NCBI RefSeq assembly: GCF_001571325.1
Contig: NZ_BCTO01000022.1
Span: 1-64,000 of the forward strand
DNA from: Delftia tsuruhatensis NBRC 16741
GTDB taxonomy: Bacteria > Pseudomonadota > Gammaproteobacteria > Burkholderiales > Burkholderiaceae_C
Length of the DNA: 64,000 nt
Direction: 5' to 3'
The notes under the pieces are model-generated. The model searched no databases. It had not been told where the DNA came from and saw only the letters and a list, made by a program, of their open reading frames with translations. The translations under genes and the position numbers were made by a program. Numbering within the stretch: position 1 is the first letter of the stretch; every line of letters starts with the position of its first letter. Positions 27,530 through 38,969 of the stretch are shown piece by piece.

Positions 27530-28711
27530 ATGAACCTGGCCCTGTTCAAGGTCATCATGGCGCAGGTCAGCGTGCATGCCACCATGGCCGGCATGCGGCT
27601 GGCAGCGCCCTTGCTGGCCCTGCAGCAGGGCTATAGCGCGGCGGCCGTGGGCATCTTGCTGGCGCTGTTCGCGCTGACCCAGGTGTTCCTGGCGCTGCCG
27701 GCCGGGCGCTTCGCGGACAAGCATGGTTTTCGAAAGCCGTTTTTCCTGTCCATGCTGGCGGCCAGCGGGGGCTGCGCGCTGGCGCTGGCATTGCCGCTGT
27801 ATCCGGTGCTATGCCTTGCGGCGTTGTTGACGGGCGGAGCCAGCGGCGCCGTGGTGATTGCCGTGCAGCGCCATGCGGGCCGTGTCACCCACGATGCCGT
27901 GGCGCTCAAGAAGGTGTTCAGCTGGTTGGCCATAGGCCCGGCCATCTCCAACTTCATCGGGCCCTTCAGCACCGGGCTGCTGATCGATCACGCGAATTTT
28001 GGCGGCGAGGGCAGCACCATGGGCTACCGCGTCGCCTTCGGCCTGCTGGCCCTGGTGCCCGTGCTGGCCTGGAGCTGGGTGCGCCACACGCAGGAGCTGC
28101 CGCCCGTGCGCGCGCCCATCGGCGGTCCCAAGCAGCATGCCTGGGACCTGTTGCGCGACCGCAATTTCCGCAACCTGCTGCTGGTCAACTGGCTGCAGTC
28201 CGCATGCTGGGACGTGCACACCTTCGTGCTGCCGCTGCTGGGCCATGAGAAGGGCCTGAGCGCCTCGGTCATCGGCACGCTGCTGGGCATTTTTGCCGTG
28301 GCGGCCGCCGCCATCCGCCTGGCCATGCCGCTGGTGGCCGAGCGCTTGCGCGAAGGCGCCGTGATCTCCGGTGCCATGGCCATCACCGCCTTCGTCTTTG
28401 CGCTGTACCCCTTCATGGACTCGGCGCTGACCATGGGCATGTGTTCGGTGATGCTGGGTTTTTCACTGGGATCTGTGCAGCCCATGGTCATGAGCATGCT
28501 GCACCAGATCACGCCCGAGCACCGCCATGGCGAGGCACTGGGCCTGCGGCTCATGGCCATCAATGCCTCCAGCGTGGCCATGCCCGTGCTGTTCGGCTCG
28601 GCGGGGGCATTGATCGGCGTGTCTGCGCTGTTCTGGGTGGTGGGCGTGGCCGTGGCCTCGGGCATCCGCACGGCCTGGTTCATGGGGCTGACGCCGCGCA
28701 AGCCGGAATGA
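27530..28711 (+). CDS. Major facilitator superfamily transporter
   Basis: Inner-membrane transporter of 393 aa with about 12 predicted helices. The MFS loop 2-3 motif reads GRFADKHGFRKPFF (near 64-77), and a second half begins near residue 200 after a charged loop (GGPKQHAWDLLRDRNFRN). It is translationally coupled to rmuC (start 2 bases after its stop). The substrate is unknown; nothing in the neighbourhood indicates one. Confidence 0.87.
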   Translation: MNLALFKVIMAQVSVHATMAGMRLAAPLLALQQGYSAAAVGILLALFALTQVFLALPAGRFADKHGFRKPFFLSMLAASGGCALALALPLYPVLCLAALLTGGASGAVVIAVQRHAGRVTHDAVALKKVFSWLAIGPAISNFIGPFSTGLLIDHANFGGEGSTMGYRVAFGLLALVPVLAWSWVRHTQELPPVRAPIGGPKQHAWDLLRDRNFRNLLLVNWLQSACWDVHTFVLPLLGHEKGLSASVIGTLLGIFAVAAAAIRLAMPLVAERLREGAVISGAMAITAFVFALYPFMDSALTMGMCSVMLGFSLGSVQPMVMSMLHQITPEHRHGEALGLRLMAINASSVAMPVLFGSAGALIGVSALFWVVGVAVASGIRTAWFMGLTPRKPE

Positions 28712-28745
28712 AAAAAAGCGACCTGCGCCTTGGTGCGCAGATCGC
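28711..28745 (-). terminator. Terminator of the LOG-family gene
   Basis: Read on the minus strand, an 11-bp stem (28745-28735 with 28728-28718, one G-U pair, loop ACCAAG) is followed by seven T. It serves the minus-strand gene ending at 28782 and lies just beyond the end of the convergent MFS gene. Confidence 0.75.
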
Positions 28746-28781
28746 CTTGCGATGCGGTGGCGGCCTGCCGGCCGCTGCGGC

Positions 28782-29651
28782 TTACCAGCCGCCAGCGTGG
28801 AACTGCTTGATCAGCGCCCAGGCCTCGACCGGATCATCGGTATAGCGGAACAGCTGCAGGTCCTTGGGCGAGATCGTGCCTTCCTCGATCATCAGGTCGA
28901 TGTTGAGCAGGCGCTTCCAGAACTCGGTGCCAAAAAGGATCACGGGCACGGAATGCGTCTTGCCGGTCTGCATGAGGGTCAGCACCTCGAACAGCTCGTC
29001 CAGCGTGCCGAAGCCGCCGGGGAAGGCCACCAGGGCCTTGGCGCGCATCATGAAATGCATCTTGCGCAGGGCGAAGTAGTGGAACTTGAAGCTCAGGTCC
29101 GGCGAGATGAAGCGGTTGCCGTTTTGCTCGTGCGGCAGCTCGATGTTCAGGCCGATGCTGGGCGCGCCCACGTCATGGGCGCCCCGGTTGGCCGCCTCCA
29201 TGATGCCGGGGCCGCCGCCGGTGCAGATGTAGAGGCGCTCCTCGGGCGGCTGGTTCAGGCTGTCGGCGGCCACGATGCGCGTGAAGGCGCGGGCCTGTTC
29301 ATAGCGGTGCGCATTGCGCACGGCGCGCTCGGCCAAGGCAACGCGCTGGGGATCGCCGCTGGCCTGTGCGTCGGCCAATTGCTGCTCGGCCTGCTCCAGG
29401 TCCACGAAGCGGGCGCTGCCATAGACCACGACGGTGTGCTCGATGCCGCGCTCGATCTGGGCCAGGTCCGGCTTGAGCAGCTCCAGCTGCATGCGGATGC
29501 CGCGGGTTTCGCGGCGGAACATGAATTCCGGGTCCGCGAAGGCGAGGCGATTGGAGTTCTGCTGCAATGCCATGCCGTTGTGTGCCTGGTTGTGAAGGGC
29601 CGACCAGCCGTTGGCCAGATCGGTATCGGTCAGGGGGGAAGAGATTTGCAT
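28782..29651 (-). CDS. LOG-family protein (cytokinin riboside monophosphate phosphoribohydrolase-like)
   Basis: Rossmann-fold protein of 289 aa of the LOG/TIGR00730 family. The signature FPGGFGTLDELFEVLT is near residue 200, and the upstream GGGPGIMEAANRGAHD (near 144) completes the nucleotide-binding site. Family members cleave AMP-type or N6-modified nucleotide monophosphates into base and ribose 5-phosphate. The length places it with the longer bacterial LOG proteins (about 280-300 aa) rather than the 190-aa type. Its physiological substrate in bacteria is not settled. It is a single gene convergent with the MFS gene; the 242-bp gap after it up to mrpG shows only a small hairpin. Confidence 0.87.
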   Translation of the reverse strand: MQISSPLTDTDLANGWSALHNQAHNGMALQQNSNRLAFADPEFMFRRETRGIRMQLELLKPDLAQIERGIEHTVVVYGSARFVDLEQAEQQLADAQASGDPQRVALAERAVRNAHRYEQARAFTRIVAADSLNQPPEERLYICTGGGPGIMEAANRGAHDVGAPSIGLNIELPHEQNGNRFISPDLSFKFHYFALRKMHFMMRAKALVAFPGGFGTLDELFEVLTLMQTGKTHSVPVILFGTEFWKRLLNIDLMIEEGTISPKDLQLFRYTDDPVEAWALIKQFHAGGW

Positions 29652-29893
29652 GAACCCTCGTACACAGGAAAAACCAGGGCGGCCACGCCTGTGGCCGTTC
29701 CATCAAATACGTTGCCAGCGCAGATGATGACTGCACTATACGCTCACAAACTCATAGCCGCGGGGCTCGCGCACCGGGTGCTTTGGCGCATTGACGCAGC
29801 CGTGGGCGAATTCGTATGCTGGACAGTTGGCAGTAGGGCTTTTGCCTGCCGCTGCCTGCCGCATCGGCGGGTATTTTCAGGCCCGATTGCGCT

Positions 29894-30280
29894 TCAGACG
29901 TCCGGGTGTTCGGCCGGCTCGTTGCGCACGACGCTGCTCAGCGGCGGCGGCACGTCCTGGCCTGCACGGCGTGCGCGGAACAGGGCTGCACGCATCAGGA
30001 AGATGGTCGTGATGGGAACGGTCACCGAGATGAACACCGCAATCAGCAGCGCATGCACGGCCAGGCTCTGGCCGCTGACGGAAAAGTAGATCCAGGTGGC
30101 ATGCATGATCAGCCAGCAGCCCATGGTGGCGATGATGGAAGGCGCATGCACGCGCTCGAAATAGCTGTCCAGGCGCCACAGGCCCATGGAGCCCAGAAAG
30201 GCGATGATGGCGCCGCCCAGCGCCAGCGCAGCCACCAGGATCTGGCACCACAGCGGCAGCGTGGTGGTTTCCGGCATCAT
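29894..30280 (-). CDS. mrpG: Monovalent cation/proton antiporter subunit MrpG/PhaG
   Basis: Last gene of the Mrp operon, encoding a 128-aa membrane protein with three hydrophobic segments (LVAALALGGAIIAFLGSMGLW, IIATMGCWLIMHATW, ALLIAVFISVTVPITTIFLMRAAL) and the family pattern G-LWR-D-YERVHAPS. It is an essential small subunit of the hetero-oligomeric Na+/H+ or K+/H+ antiporter. The start overlaps the mrpF stop by four bases, indicating translational coupling. Confidence 0.9.
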   Translation of the reverse strand: MMPETTTLPLWCQILVAALALGGAIIAFLGSMGLWRLDSYFERVHAPSIIATMGCWLIMHATWIYFSVSGQSLAVHALLIAVFISVTVPITTIFLMRAALFRARRAGQDVPPPLSSVVRNEPAEHPDV

Positions 30281-30555
30281 TCGATCACCTCGCCGCGCAG
30301 CAGGAACTTGGCCATGGCCGTGGAGCCCACGCAGCCGAACAGCGCAACCAGCAGGGCGGCCTCGAAATAGCTGGTGCTGTCATAGATGATGCCCATCAGC
30401 AGCATGGCCAGCATGCCGTTGAGGTACATGCAGTCCAGCGCCAGCACGCGATCCTGGGCGTGCGGGCCCTTGAGCAGGCGCAGCACGGCGCAGCCCATGG
30501 CGGCGACCAGCAGGCCCAGCGCGAACATCAAAGTCCAGTGGAACCAGGGCATCAT
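30277..30555 (-). CDS. mrpF: Monovalent cation/proton antiporter subunit MrpF/PhaF
   Basis: Small membrane protein of 92 aa with three helices. The motif LLKGPHAQDRVLALDCMYLNGM is typical of MrpF (R-ARGPT-DR-LALD in the family). It acts in the inner-membrane Mrp complex and overlaps both neighbours by four bases (mrpE upstream, mrpG downstream). Confidence 0.9.
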   Translation of the reverse strand: MMPWFHWTLMFALGLLVAAMGCAVLRLLKGPHAQDRVLALDCMYLNGMLAMLLMGIIYDSTSYFEAALLVALFGCVGSTAMAKFLLRGEVIE

Positions 30556-31043
30556 TCGAAAATCTCCATCAGGGGGCGCTCGTAGGAGCGCTTGACGTGC
30601 TGGACGATCTCTTCGGGATCATCGACCTCCAGCACATGCAGCATGAGCTGGGAGCGGTCGCGCGAGATCTCGGCCCAGGCCGTGCCGGGCGTGATGCACA
30701 CGATCATGGCGAGCACGGCCAGGCCGTTGGGGTCGCGCAGTTCCAGCGGGATGCGCACGAAGTTGGCCGGGTGCTTGCGCATGCCTGGAAACAGCATGAA
30801 CCGCACGACGTTGAAGTTGGACACCGAGGTGTCCCAGACCACGCGCAGCCCCAGGCGCACGATGGTCAGCGGATGGCGCACGCGCACGGGCAAGGGGCGC
30901 AGGCCGCGCAGCAGCAGCGGCAGCAACAGGCCCAGCAAGGCGCCCAGCAGGATCTGGCCGCTGCTGAACGAGCGGTTGAGCAGCAGCCACAGCAGGAACA
31001 GCGCCACCGACAGCAGCGGCGCGGGCAGCAGGGTTTTCATCAT
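30552..31043 (-). CDS. mrpE: Monovalent cation/proton antiporter subunit MrpE/PhaE
   Basis: Membrane protein of 163 aa with two to three N-terminal helices and a soluble C-terminal domain. It contains IVCITPGTAWAEISRDRSQLMLHVLEVDDPEEIVQHVKRSYERPLMEIFE, the recognisable MrpE pattern (T-TPGT-----D---L-VH-L). It overlaps mrpD by four bases upstream and mrpF by four bases downstream. Confidence 0.9.
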   Translation of the reverse strand: MMKTLLPAPLLSVALFLLWLLLNRSFSSGQILLGALLGLLLPLLLRGLRPLPVRVRHPLTIVRLGLRVVWDTSVSNFNVVRFMLFPGMRKHPANFVRIPLELRDPNGLAVLAMIVCITPGTAWAEISRDRSQLMLHVLEVDDPEEIVQHVKRSYERPLMEIFE

Positions 31044-32836
31044 CGGGAATCCTCCTTGCCGGCCGTTGGGCCTGCATCGCCTATGCCTGCGGGCATGGGC
31101 GCGCCGCTGGCCTGGGCAGCGGCGCGCGCGGCGCCTTCGGGGCCGGCTTCCAGCCGCGCCTTCTTTTCTGCCGGGCTCGGCTCCGGCTGCGTGCCCATGA
31201 CGGAGCGCACATAGACATCGGGCGCCAGCAGCGCATCGGCCGCACGCTGCGTGTAGCCCATCAGCTGGCCACCCTGCACGGTGAGCGCCACGCAGCAGGC
31301 CAGCAGCACGGCGATGGGCAGGCCTTCGGCCACACGCAGCGAGGGCGAGTTCTGCTCCTCGGTCGCCCAGAAATGGCGTATGCCGGCGCGCACCAGCGAC
31401 AGCAGGGCGAGCAGTCCCGTGGCGATCATCAGCGCCACCAGCACCCAGCCGGCCCAGCCGGCCTGGAAGCCGCTGGAGTTGCCCAGGCCCAGCGGGTTGA
31501 GCAGGGCAGACAGCATGGCGAACTTGCCCACAAAGCCCGAAAGCGGGGGCAGGCCGGTGACCACCAGGGTGGCCAGCATGAAGCTCAGGCCGATGAAGGC
31601 GGCCGCTGCGGGAATGGCGCGGCCGATCAGCACCTCTTCGGATTCGTCGAGGTTGAAGCCCTCTGTGGGCAGCAGTTCGGCGTTGAGGAAGGGAGCCTCG
31701 TCATCCTCATAGGGCTCGCCCGCATCGTCATCCACGCGCCAGCGGTCCACCACGTCGGCGATCAGAAACAGGGCGCTCACGGCCAGGGTGGAGCTGGGCA
31801 GGTAGTACAGCAGCCCGGCCGTCAAGGCGTTCTGGCCAAACCCCGTGGCGGCCAGCAAGGTGCCCGAAGAGAGAACGGCCGCAAAGCCCGCGATATGCGT
31901 CAGCCGCTGCGAGCCCAGCATGCCCAGGCCGCCGAAGGCCATGGTCAGCATGCCGCCGACGATCAGCCAGGTGCTGCCGAACAGGGCGGAGGCGCCGGCC
32001 TCGGAGCTGAACAGCAGCGTCCACAGCCGCAGCACCACGTAGACGCCCACCTTGGTCATGAGCGCGAACACGGCGCCCACGGGAGCGGTGGCTGCGCTGT
32101 AGGCCGGCACCAGCCAGAAGTTCAGCGGCCACATGGCTGCCTTGGTCAGGAAGGCAATGCCCAGGATGGCAGCGGCCGAATGCAGCAGCCCGCGGTCGTC
32201 GCTGCTGACCTGGGGGATGGCACGTGCCAGGTCGGCCATGTTCAGCGTGCCGGTCAGGCCGTAGAGCATGGACACGCCGATCAGGAACAGCGACGAGGCT
32301 GCAAGATTGATGGCGATGTAGTGCAGGCCCGCCTGGATGCGCGTCCGCCCGGAACCATGCAGGACCAGTCCATAGGAGGCCGCGAGCATGATCTCGAAGA
32401 ACACGAACAGGTTGAACAGGTCCGCCGTGAGGAAGGCGCCGCTCAGGCCCATCAGCTGAAACTGGAACAGCGAGTGAAAGTGCATCCCCGCGCGGTGCCA
32501 GCGGGCGCTGGAGAAGACCAGCGAGGCCAGGGCCACCGTATAGGTCAGCACCAGCATCATGCCGGTCAGGCGGTCCAGTGCCAGCGAGATGCCGAAGGGC
32601 ATGGGCCAGTTGCCCGGCATGTAGACGCCCAGGTTGACGGGCGCGCCGGCCTGGTCGGTCCACAGCATCAGCATCACGGCCACGCCCAGCCCCATCAGGG
32701 TGGATACCAGTCCAAGAGCGAATTTGAGACGCTGGCGCTCTTCGCGCAGCAACAGCATCAGCGCTGCCGAAAGCATGGGCAGCACGATGGGCGCCAGCAT
32801 CAGGTGCGGCATGAGACGGGCGGTCAGCTCGTTCAT
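31040..32836 (-). CDS. mrpD: Monovalent cation/proton antiporter subunit MrpD/PhaD
   Basis: NuoM/N-like proton-translocating subunit of 598 aa with about 14 helices. It contains the conserved segments LFVFFEIMLAASYGLVLHGSG and AFLTKAAMWPLNFWLVPAYSAATAPVGAVFALMTKVGVY, shared with complex I antiporter-like subunits and holding the key Glu and Lys residues. A hydrophilic insert (about 355-385, acidic) and an extra C-terminal tail make it longer than the approximately 500-aa Bacillus protein. The ATG at 32836 overlaps mrpC; the open frame upstream of it is not coding. Confidence 0.92.
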   Translation of the reverse strand: MNELTARLMPHLMLAPIVLPMLSAALMLLLREERQRLKFALGLVSTLMGLGVAVMLMLWTDQAGAPVNLGVYMPGNWPMPFGISLALDRLTGMMLVLTYTVALASLVFSSARWHRAGMHFHSLFQFQLMGLSGAFLTADLFNLFVFFEIMLAASYGLVLHGSGRTRIQAGLHYIAINLAASSLFLIGVSMLYGLTGTLNMADLARAIPQVSSDDRGLLHSAAAILGIAFLTKAAMWPLNFWLVPAYSAATAPVGAVFALMTKVGVYVVLRLWTLLFSSEAGASALFGSTWLIVGGMLTMAFGGLGMLGSQRLTHIAGFAAVLSSGTLLAATGFGQNALTAGLLYYLPSSTLAVSALFLIADVVDRWRVDDDAGEPYEDDEAPFLNAELLPTEGFNLDESEEVLIGRAIPAAAAFIGLSFMLATLVVTGLPPLSGFVGKFAMLSALLNPLGLGNSSGFQAGWAGWVLVALMIATGLLALLSLVRAGIRHFWATEEQNSPSLRVAEGLPIAVLLACCVALTVQGGQLMGYTQRAADALLAPDVYVRSVMGTQPEPSPAEKKARLEAGPEGAARAAAQASGAPMPAGIGDAGPTAGKEDSR

Positions 32837-33197
32837 GGCATCTCCTGCTCGGTGCGGGAATGGGCTCCGTCCACATGGTCGGTGCCCGTGGTGCCGCGCG
32901 AGGCCAGCAGCACCACCAGGAACAGTGCCGTCATGGCAAAGCCGATCACGATGGCCGTGAGCACCAGCGCCTGCGGCATGGGATCCGCATAGTGCGCAAG
33001 ATCCTGCGGCACGCCGGCGCGCAGCACGGGCTCCTTGTCGATGGCCAGGCCCTGGCGGCCCATGCTGAAGATGAACAGGTTGACTGCGTAAGACAGCAGG
33101 GCCAGGCCCATGATGACCTGGTAGGTGCGTGGGCGCAGCAGCAGCCACACGCCCGAGCCCGTCAGTACGCCGATGGCAATGGCAAGCACGACTTCCA

Positions 33198-33198
<1 letters not shown>
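32833..33198 (-). CDS. mrpC: Monovalent cation/proton antiporter subunit MrpC/PhaC
   Basis: NuoK-like subunit of 121 aa with three helices (LAIAIGVLTGSGVWLLL, YQVIMGLALLSYAVNLFIFSMG, ALVLTAIVIGFAMTALFLVVLLA). The ATG at 33198 overlaps the stop of mrpA by four bases, and the stop overlaps the mrpD start. Length and topology match the family. Confidence 0.92.
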
Positions 33199-36176
<2,978 letters not shown>

Positions 36177-36273
36177 GGGCGGTCCATTTTACGGGCAAGG
36201 TTTTTTGCTTCGCTATGAAAACCTGAGCATGTTTCAGGCTATGGCCGCGCATACCCCGAGGGTCGTACGCATG

Positions 36274-36294
36274 AAAAACCCGCCGAAGCGGGTT
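36274..36294 (-). terminator. Terminator of the ComEA-like gene
   Basis: On the minus strand, AACCCGC-TTCG-GCGGGTT is followed by TTT, a 7-bp stem with a stable UUCG tetraloop, 22 bases past the stop of the ComEA-like gene. Confidence 0.85.
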
Positions 36295-36315
36295 GGATAG
36301 AGACAGTTCGCGTCT

Positions 36316-36717
36316 TCAGGAGGCCGAGCCGGCCTTGGCTGGAGTGGCCGGCTTTGCCGCCTGCTCCTTGGTCGGCTTGGCGCCCTGGGCCGCCGTGTCC
36401 TTGCCCCCCTTGGCCGCAGTGTCCTTGGCATCAGGCTTGGCGCTGTGGCCTTTGTAGCTGCTGCCGTTGACAGTCAGGCCTTCGCCCGAAAACTTGGTGG
36501 CGGTCGGTTCGGCCACACCCTTGACCCGTGCGATGAAGTCGGGCCAGTCCTTGAAGGGGGCGGATTTGCGTTCCTCGAGAATGCGTGCCGACATGGCCGG
36601 GCCTATGCCCTTGATGGATGTCAGTTCGGCTTCATTCGCCTTGTTGGCTTCCACAGCGGCCAAAGCCATCACGGACCACAGCAGCGCAATGAAGCCAGCC
36701 ATCAATTTTCTGAACAT
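36316..36717 (-). CDS. ComEA-like helix-hairpin-helix DNA-binding protein
   Basis: Exported 133-aa protein. A signal peptide (residues 1-20, MFRKLMAGFIALLWSVMALA) precedes a tandem helix-hairpin-helix domain (KANEAELTSIKGIGPAMSARILEERKSAPFKDWPDFIARVKGV). A low-complexity Lys/Ala/Thr tail follows (KPDAKDTAAKGGKDTAAQGAKPTKEQAAKPATPAK). The family binds double-stranded DNA non-specifically in the periplasm, as in natural transformation. The basic repetitive tail could add DNA affinity. The ATG at 36717 has a consensus AGGAGG; the longer upstream frame is not needed. Confidence 0.87.
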   Translation of the reverse strand: MFRKLMAGFIALLWSVMALAAVEANKANEAELTSIKGIGPAMSARILEERKSAPFKDWPDFIARVKGVAEPTATKFSGEGLTVNGSSYKGHSAKPDAKDTAAKGGKDTAAQGAKPTKEQAAKPATPAKAGSAS

Positions 36718-36731
36718 ACAAACCTCCTGAT

Positions 36732-36758
36732 CCCTCAATGTTGAGGGCCGCAACATTG
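36732..36758. promoter_or_regulatory. Nested inverted repeats upstream of the ComEA-like gene
   Basis: Two overlapping palindromes lie 15-41 bases upstream of the start codon: CCCTCAATGTTGAGGG (36732-36747) and CAATGTTG-N7-CAACATTG (36736-36758). They can form alternative hairpins in the leader or serve as an operator. No matching regulator is known to me. The rest of the gap up to lapB (36978) shows no coding sequence. Confidence 0.4.
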
Positions 36759-36977
36759 CGACCCAGAAGCATCTTATGCAGGCCTCTGGCGTGCCGCCAG
36801 GCAGTCGCGGGCTCCAGGAGGCCGGCGCAGGCACGGCCGCACGCGCCCAAAGCCAATGGCCACGCGCCCTCCAGGGCGGTTTCTAGGAATACTCTGAAAA
36901 TACACTGGCCATGCCGTGTTTGCCAATGGGGGTGACGCGGTGCCGGGGATAAGGCCGCCTTTCGCCATCCCAGCCCA

Positions 36978-38153
36978 TCACAGCTCCTCGACGCGCCGGG
37001 CCGGGTAGCTGTCCCAGCTCTGGCAGCCGGGGCAGTGCCAGAAATGCTGGCGCGCCTCGAAGCCGCAGGCCGCGCAGCGGTAGCGGGTCAGCGGTTTGGC
37101 GGCGTGGTCCAGCGCGCGTTGCACGGCTGGGTGGTATTGCTCCTCGGACAGTTTCTCGCCAGCCAGCCACTGCGCAGCAGCCACCAGGGAAGGTTCCCGG
37201 TCCAGATGCTGGACCAGGCGGGCGCGTCCCGGTGCCTTGGTTTCACCATCGGTGCGCTGTTCTTCAATTTGAGCGTCCAGCGCAACCAGCGCCTGCAGCA
37301 GGTCCAGCGAAGGTGCCTGGGTGTATTGCTGGCTGAGCAGCTGGTGGACATGCTGGTGTTGGCCTGCGGCGGCGGCGATGTCCACCAGCAACTGGGCTGC
37401 CAGCGGCAGCGCGGCGGGGGATTGCTCGGCCAGGCTTTCCAGCGTTTGCAAGGCCTGGGCCGATTGCCCCATGCGATGCTGCAGCTGGGCATGCTCCAGG
37501 CGCGGTCGCGCAGCCTGGGGGGCTGTGGTGATGGCTTGCTGCAGCCGCTGCAGCGCCTCGGCCTGCTGGCCCTGCGTGAGCAAGGACTGGGCGTCTTCGC
37601 ACAGGTAGTGCGCCAGCCGGCCACTGAAGTCCCCCTGGTTGGCATCCTGCATGCGGCGAGCAATGGCGGCGGCCTGTGTCCAGTCGCGCGAGCGCTCGTA
37701 GATGGCCAGCAGGGCCAGGCGGGCCTCGGCCTCGAAGGCCGTGCCTTCCAGGCGGCGCAGCGCGTCCTCGGCGCGATCGAGCAGGCCTGCCTTCAGAAAG
37801 TCCTGGGCCAGCGCGTGCTGGGCGCGGTCGCGGTCCACGCGGCTGAGGTCGCCGCGCGACAGCAGGTGCTCATGCACGCGCACGGCGCGGTTGTATTCGC
37901 CGCGGCGGCGAAAGAGATTGCCCAGGGCGAAGTGCAACTCCGAGGTGTCGGGGTCGTTCTGCACGGCTTCGATGAAGGCGTCGATGGCCTTGTCCTGCTG
38001 CTCGTTGAGCAGGAAGTTCAATCCCTTGAAGTAGGCCTTGGGTGCCTGGCGGTTTTCGGCGCGGATCTGCCGCAGGTCCCAGCGCGAGGCCAGCCAGCCC
38101 AGCACGAAGGCCACGGGCAGGCCCAGCAGTATCCAGCTCAGATCAAATTCCAT
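36978..38153 (-). CDS. lapB: LPS assembly protein B (tetratricopeptide and rubredoxin-like protein)
   Basis: Membrane-anchored TPR protein of 391 aa (E. coli LapB/YciM has 389). An N-terminal helix (LSWILLGLPVAFVLGWLASRW) is followed by TPR repeats (about 35-330) and a C-terminal rubredoxin-like zinc site (YRCAACGFEARQHFWHCPGCQSWDSY, two CxxC pairs). In E. coli it binds LapC and FtsH to control LpxC turnover and so LPS synthesis. It overlaps lapA by 11 bases. Confidence 0.93.
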   Translation of the reverse strand: MEFDLSWILLGLPVAFVLGWLASRWDLRQIRAENRQAPKAYFKGLNFLLNEQQDKAIDAFIEAVQNDPDTSELHFALGNLFRRRGEYNRAVRVHEHLLSRGDLSRVDRDRAQHALAQDFLKAGLLDRAEDALRRLEGTAFEAEARLALLAIYERSRDWTQAAAIARRMQDANQGDFSGRLAHYLCEDAQSLLTQGQQAEALQRLQQAITTAPQAARPRLEHAQLQHRMGQSAQALQTLESLAEQSPAALPLAAQLLVDIAAAAGQHQHVHQLLSQQYTQAPSLDLLQALVALDAQIEEQRTDGETKAPGRARLVQHLDREPSLVAAAQWLAGEKLSEEQYHPAVQRALDHAAKPLTRYRCAACGFEARQHFWHCPGCQSWDSYPARRVEEL

Positions 38154-38460
38154 GCACGTCGCCCGGCAGGATGGGGGAGGGGGGCGCCTTGGGCGCCGTG
38201 GCTGGCGCCGCTCCTTCGGCTGCAGGCGCGGTGACCTGGGTCGAGCGCGCGGCATTGCGGTGCTTGAGCCAGCGCGGCACCATGCCCAGCACGCCCACGA
38301 TCAGGCCCAGGGCGAAGGCCGCCAGCACCACCAGTACCAGCGGCGCAGTCCAGGAGGTGCCGAAGAAGAAGTGCACCGTCGCGTCCTGCTGATTGTTCAG
38401 TGCGAAGGCGAACAGCGTAAAAAAAATGGCCGCCTTGAGCAGCCACAGGAAGTACTTCAT
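38143..38460 (-). CDS. lapA: Lipopolysaccharide assembly protein A domain protein
   Basis: Small membrane protein of 105 aa with two hydrophobic segments (LWLLKAAIFFTLFAFALNN and LVLVVLAAFALGLIVGVLGMVPRW) and a short cytoplasmic tail, the LapA/DUF1049 pattern. It is encoded immediately before lapB with an 11-base overlap, as in E. coli, and acts with LapB in LPS export or assembly. Confidence 0.9.
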   Translation of the reverse strand: MKYFLWLLKAAIFFTLFAFALNNQQDATVHFFFGTSWTAPLVLVVLAAFALGLIVGVLGMVPRWLKHRNAARSTQVTAPAAEGAAPATAPKAPPSPILPGDVHGI

Positions 38461-38540
38461 GTGTTCCCTTGTGTGACGGGAACGATTCTAGAGCCTGGCG
38501 GTGACGACGGCTGCAGTGCGAGCAGCCGGCAAGCCGGCTT

Positions 38541-38879
38541 TCAGGCGGCAGGGCCGGTGCCTGCGGAGCTGGCGGCAACCGTGTCGGGCGCCGCGCCGGG
38601 GCGCAGGTCCACGGCTTCGCGCAGGGCCTTGCCGGGCTTGAAGTGCGGCACGCGCTTGGACGGAATGTGGACGGCCTCGCCACTGCGGGGATTGCGGCCC
38701 ATGCGGGGCGGGCGGTGGTTGACCGAGAAACTTCCAAAGCCGCGGATTTCGATGCGATGGCCGCGCACCAGGGCATCGCTGACGGCGTCAAGAATCGTCT
38801 TGACGGCCTGCTCGGCGTCGCGCTGGCTCAGTTGGCCAAAGCGTGCTGCGAGTTCTTCGACGAGATCGGATCGGGTCAT
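38541..38879 (-). CDS. ihfB: Integration host factor subunit beta
   Basis: DNA-bending protein of 112 aa. The HU/IHF fold is clear ([88 protein letters not shown]). The [11 protein letters not shown] arm carries the intercalating proline. The C-terminal about 18 residues are an Ala/Pro-rich extension beyond E. coli IHF-beta. The ATG at 38879 is used rather than the TTG one codon earlier. It lies downstream of rpsA, as in most proteobacteria. Confidence 0.95.
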   Translation of the reverse strand: MTRSDLVEELAARFGQLSQRDAEQAVKTILDAVSDALVRGHRIEIRGFGSFSVNHRPPRMGRNPRSGEAVHIPSKRVPHFKPGKALREAVDLRPGAAPDTVAASSAGTGPAA

Positions 38880-38906
38880 CAAGGATAGGAATCAGGGGTT
38901 GAAATG

Positions 38907-38934
38907 GCGACGGGCGCCCGGAGGCACCCGTCGC
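38907..38934 (-). terminator. Strong hairpin between rpsA and ihfB
   Basis: A 12-bp stem (38934-38923 with 38918-38907, one G-U pair, 4-base loop) lies 36 bases after the rpsA stop. There is no T run, so it is more likely an attenuator or mRNA-stabilising 3' hairpin that sets the rpsA:ihfB ratio than a full terminator. Confidence 0.5.
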
Positions 38935-38969
38935 ATCCGACCTTCAGCGGTCAGCAGACTGGCTGCTGA

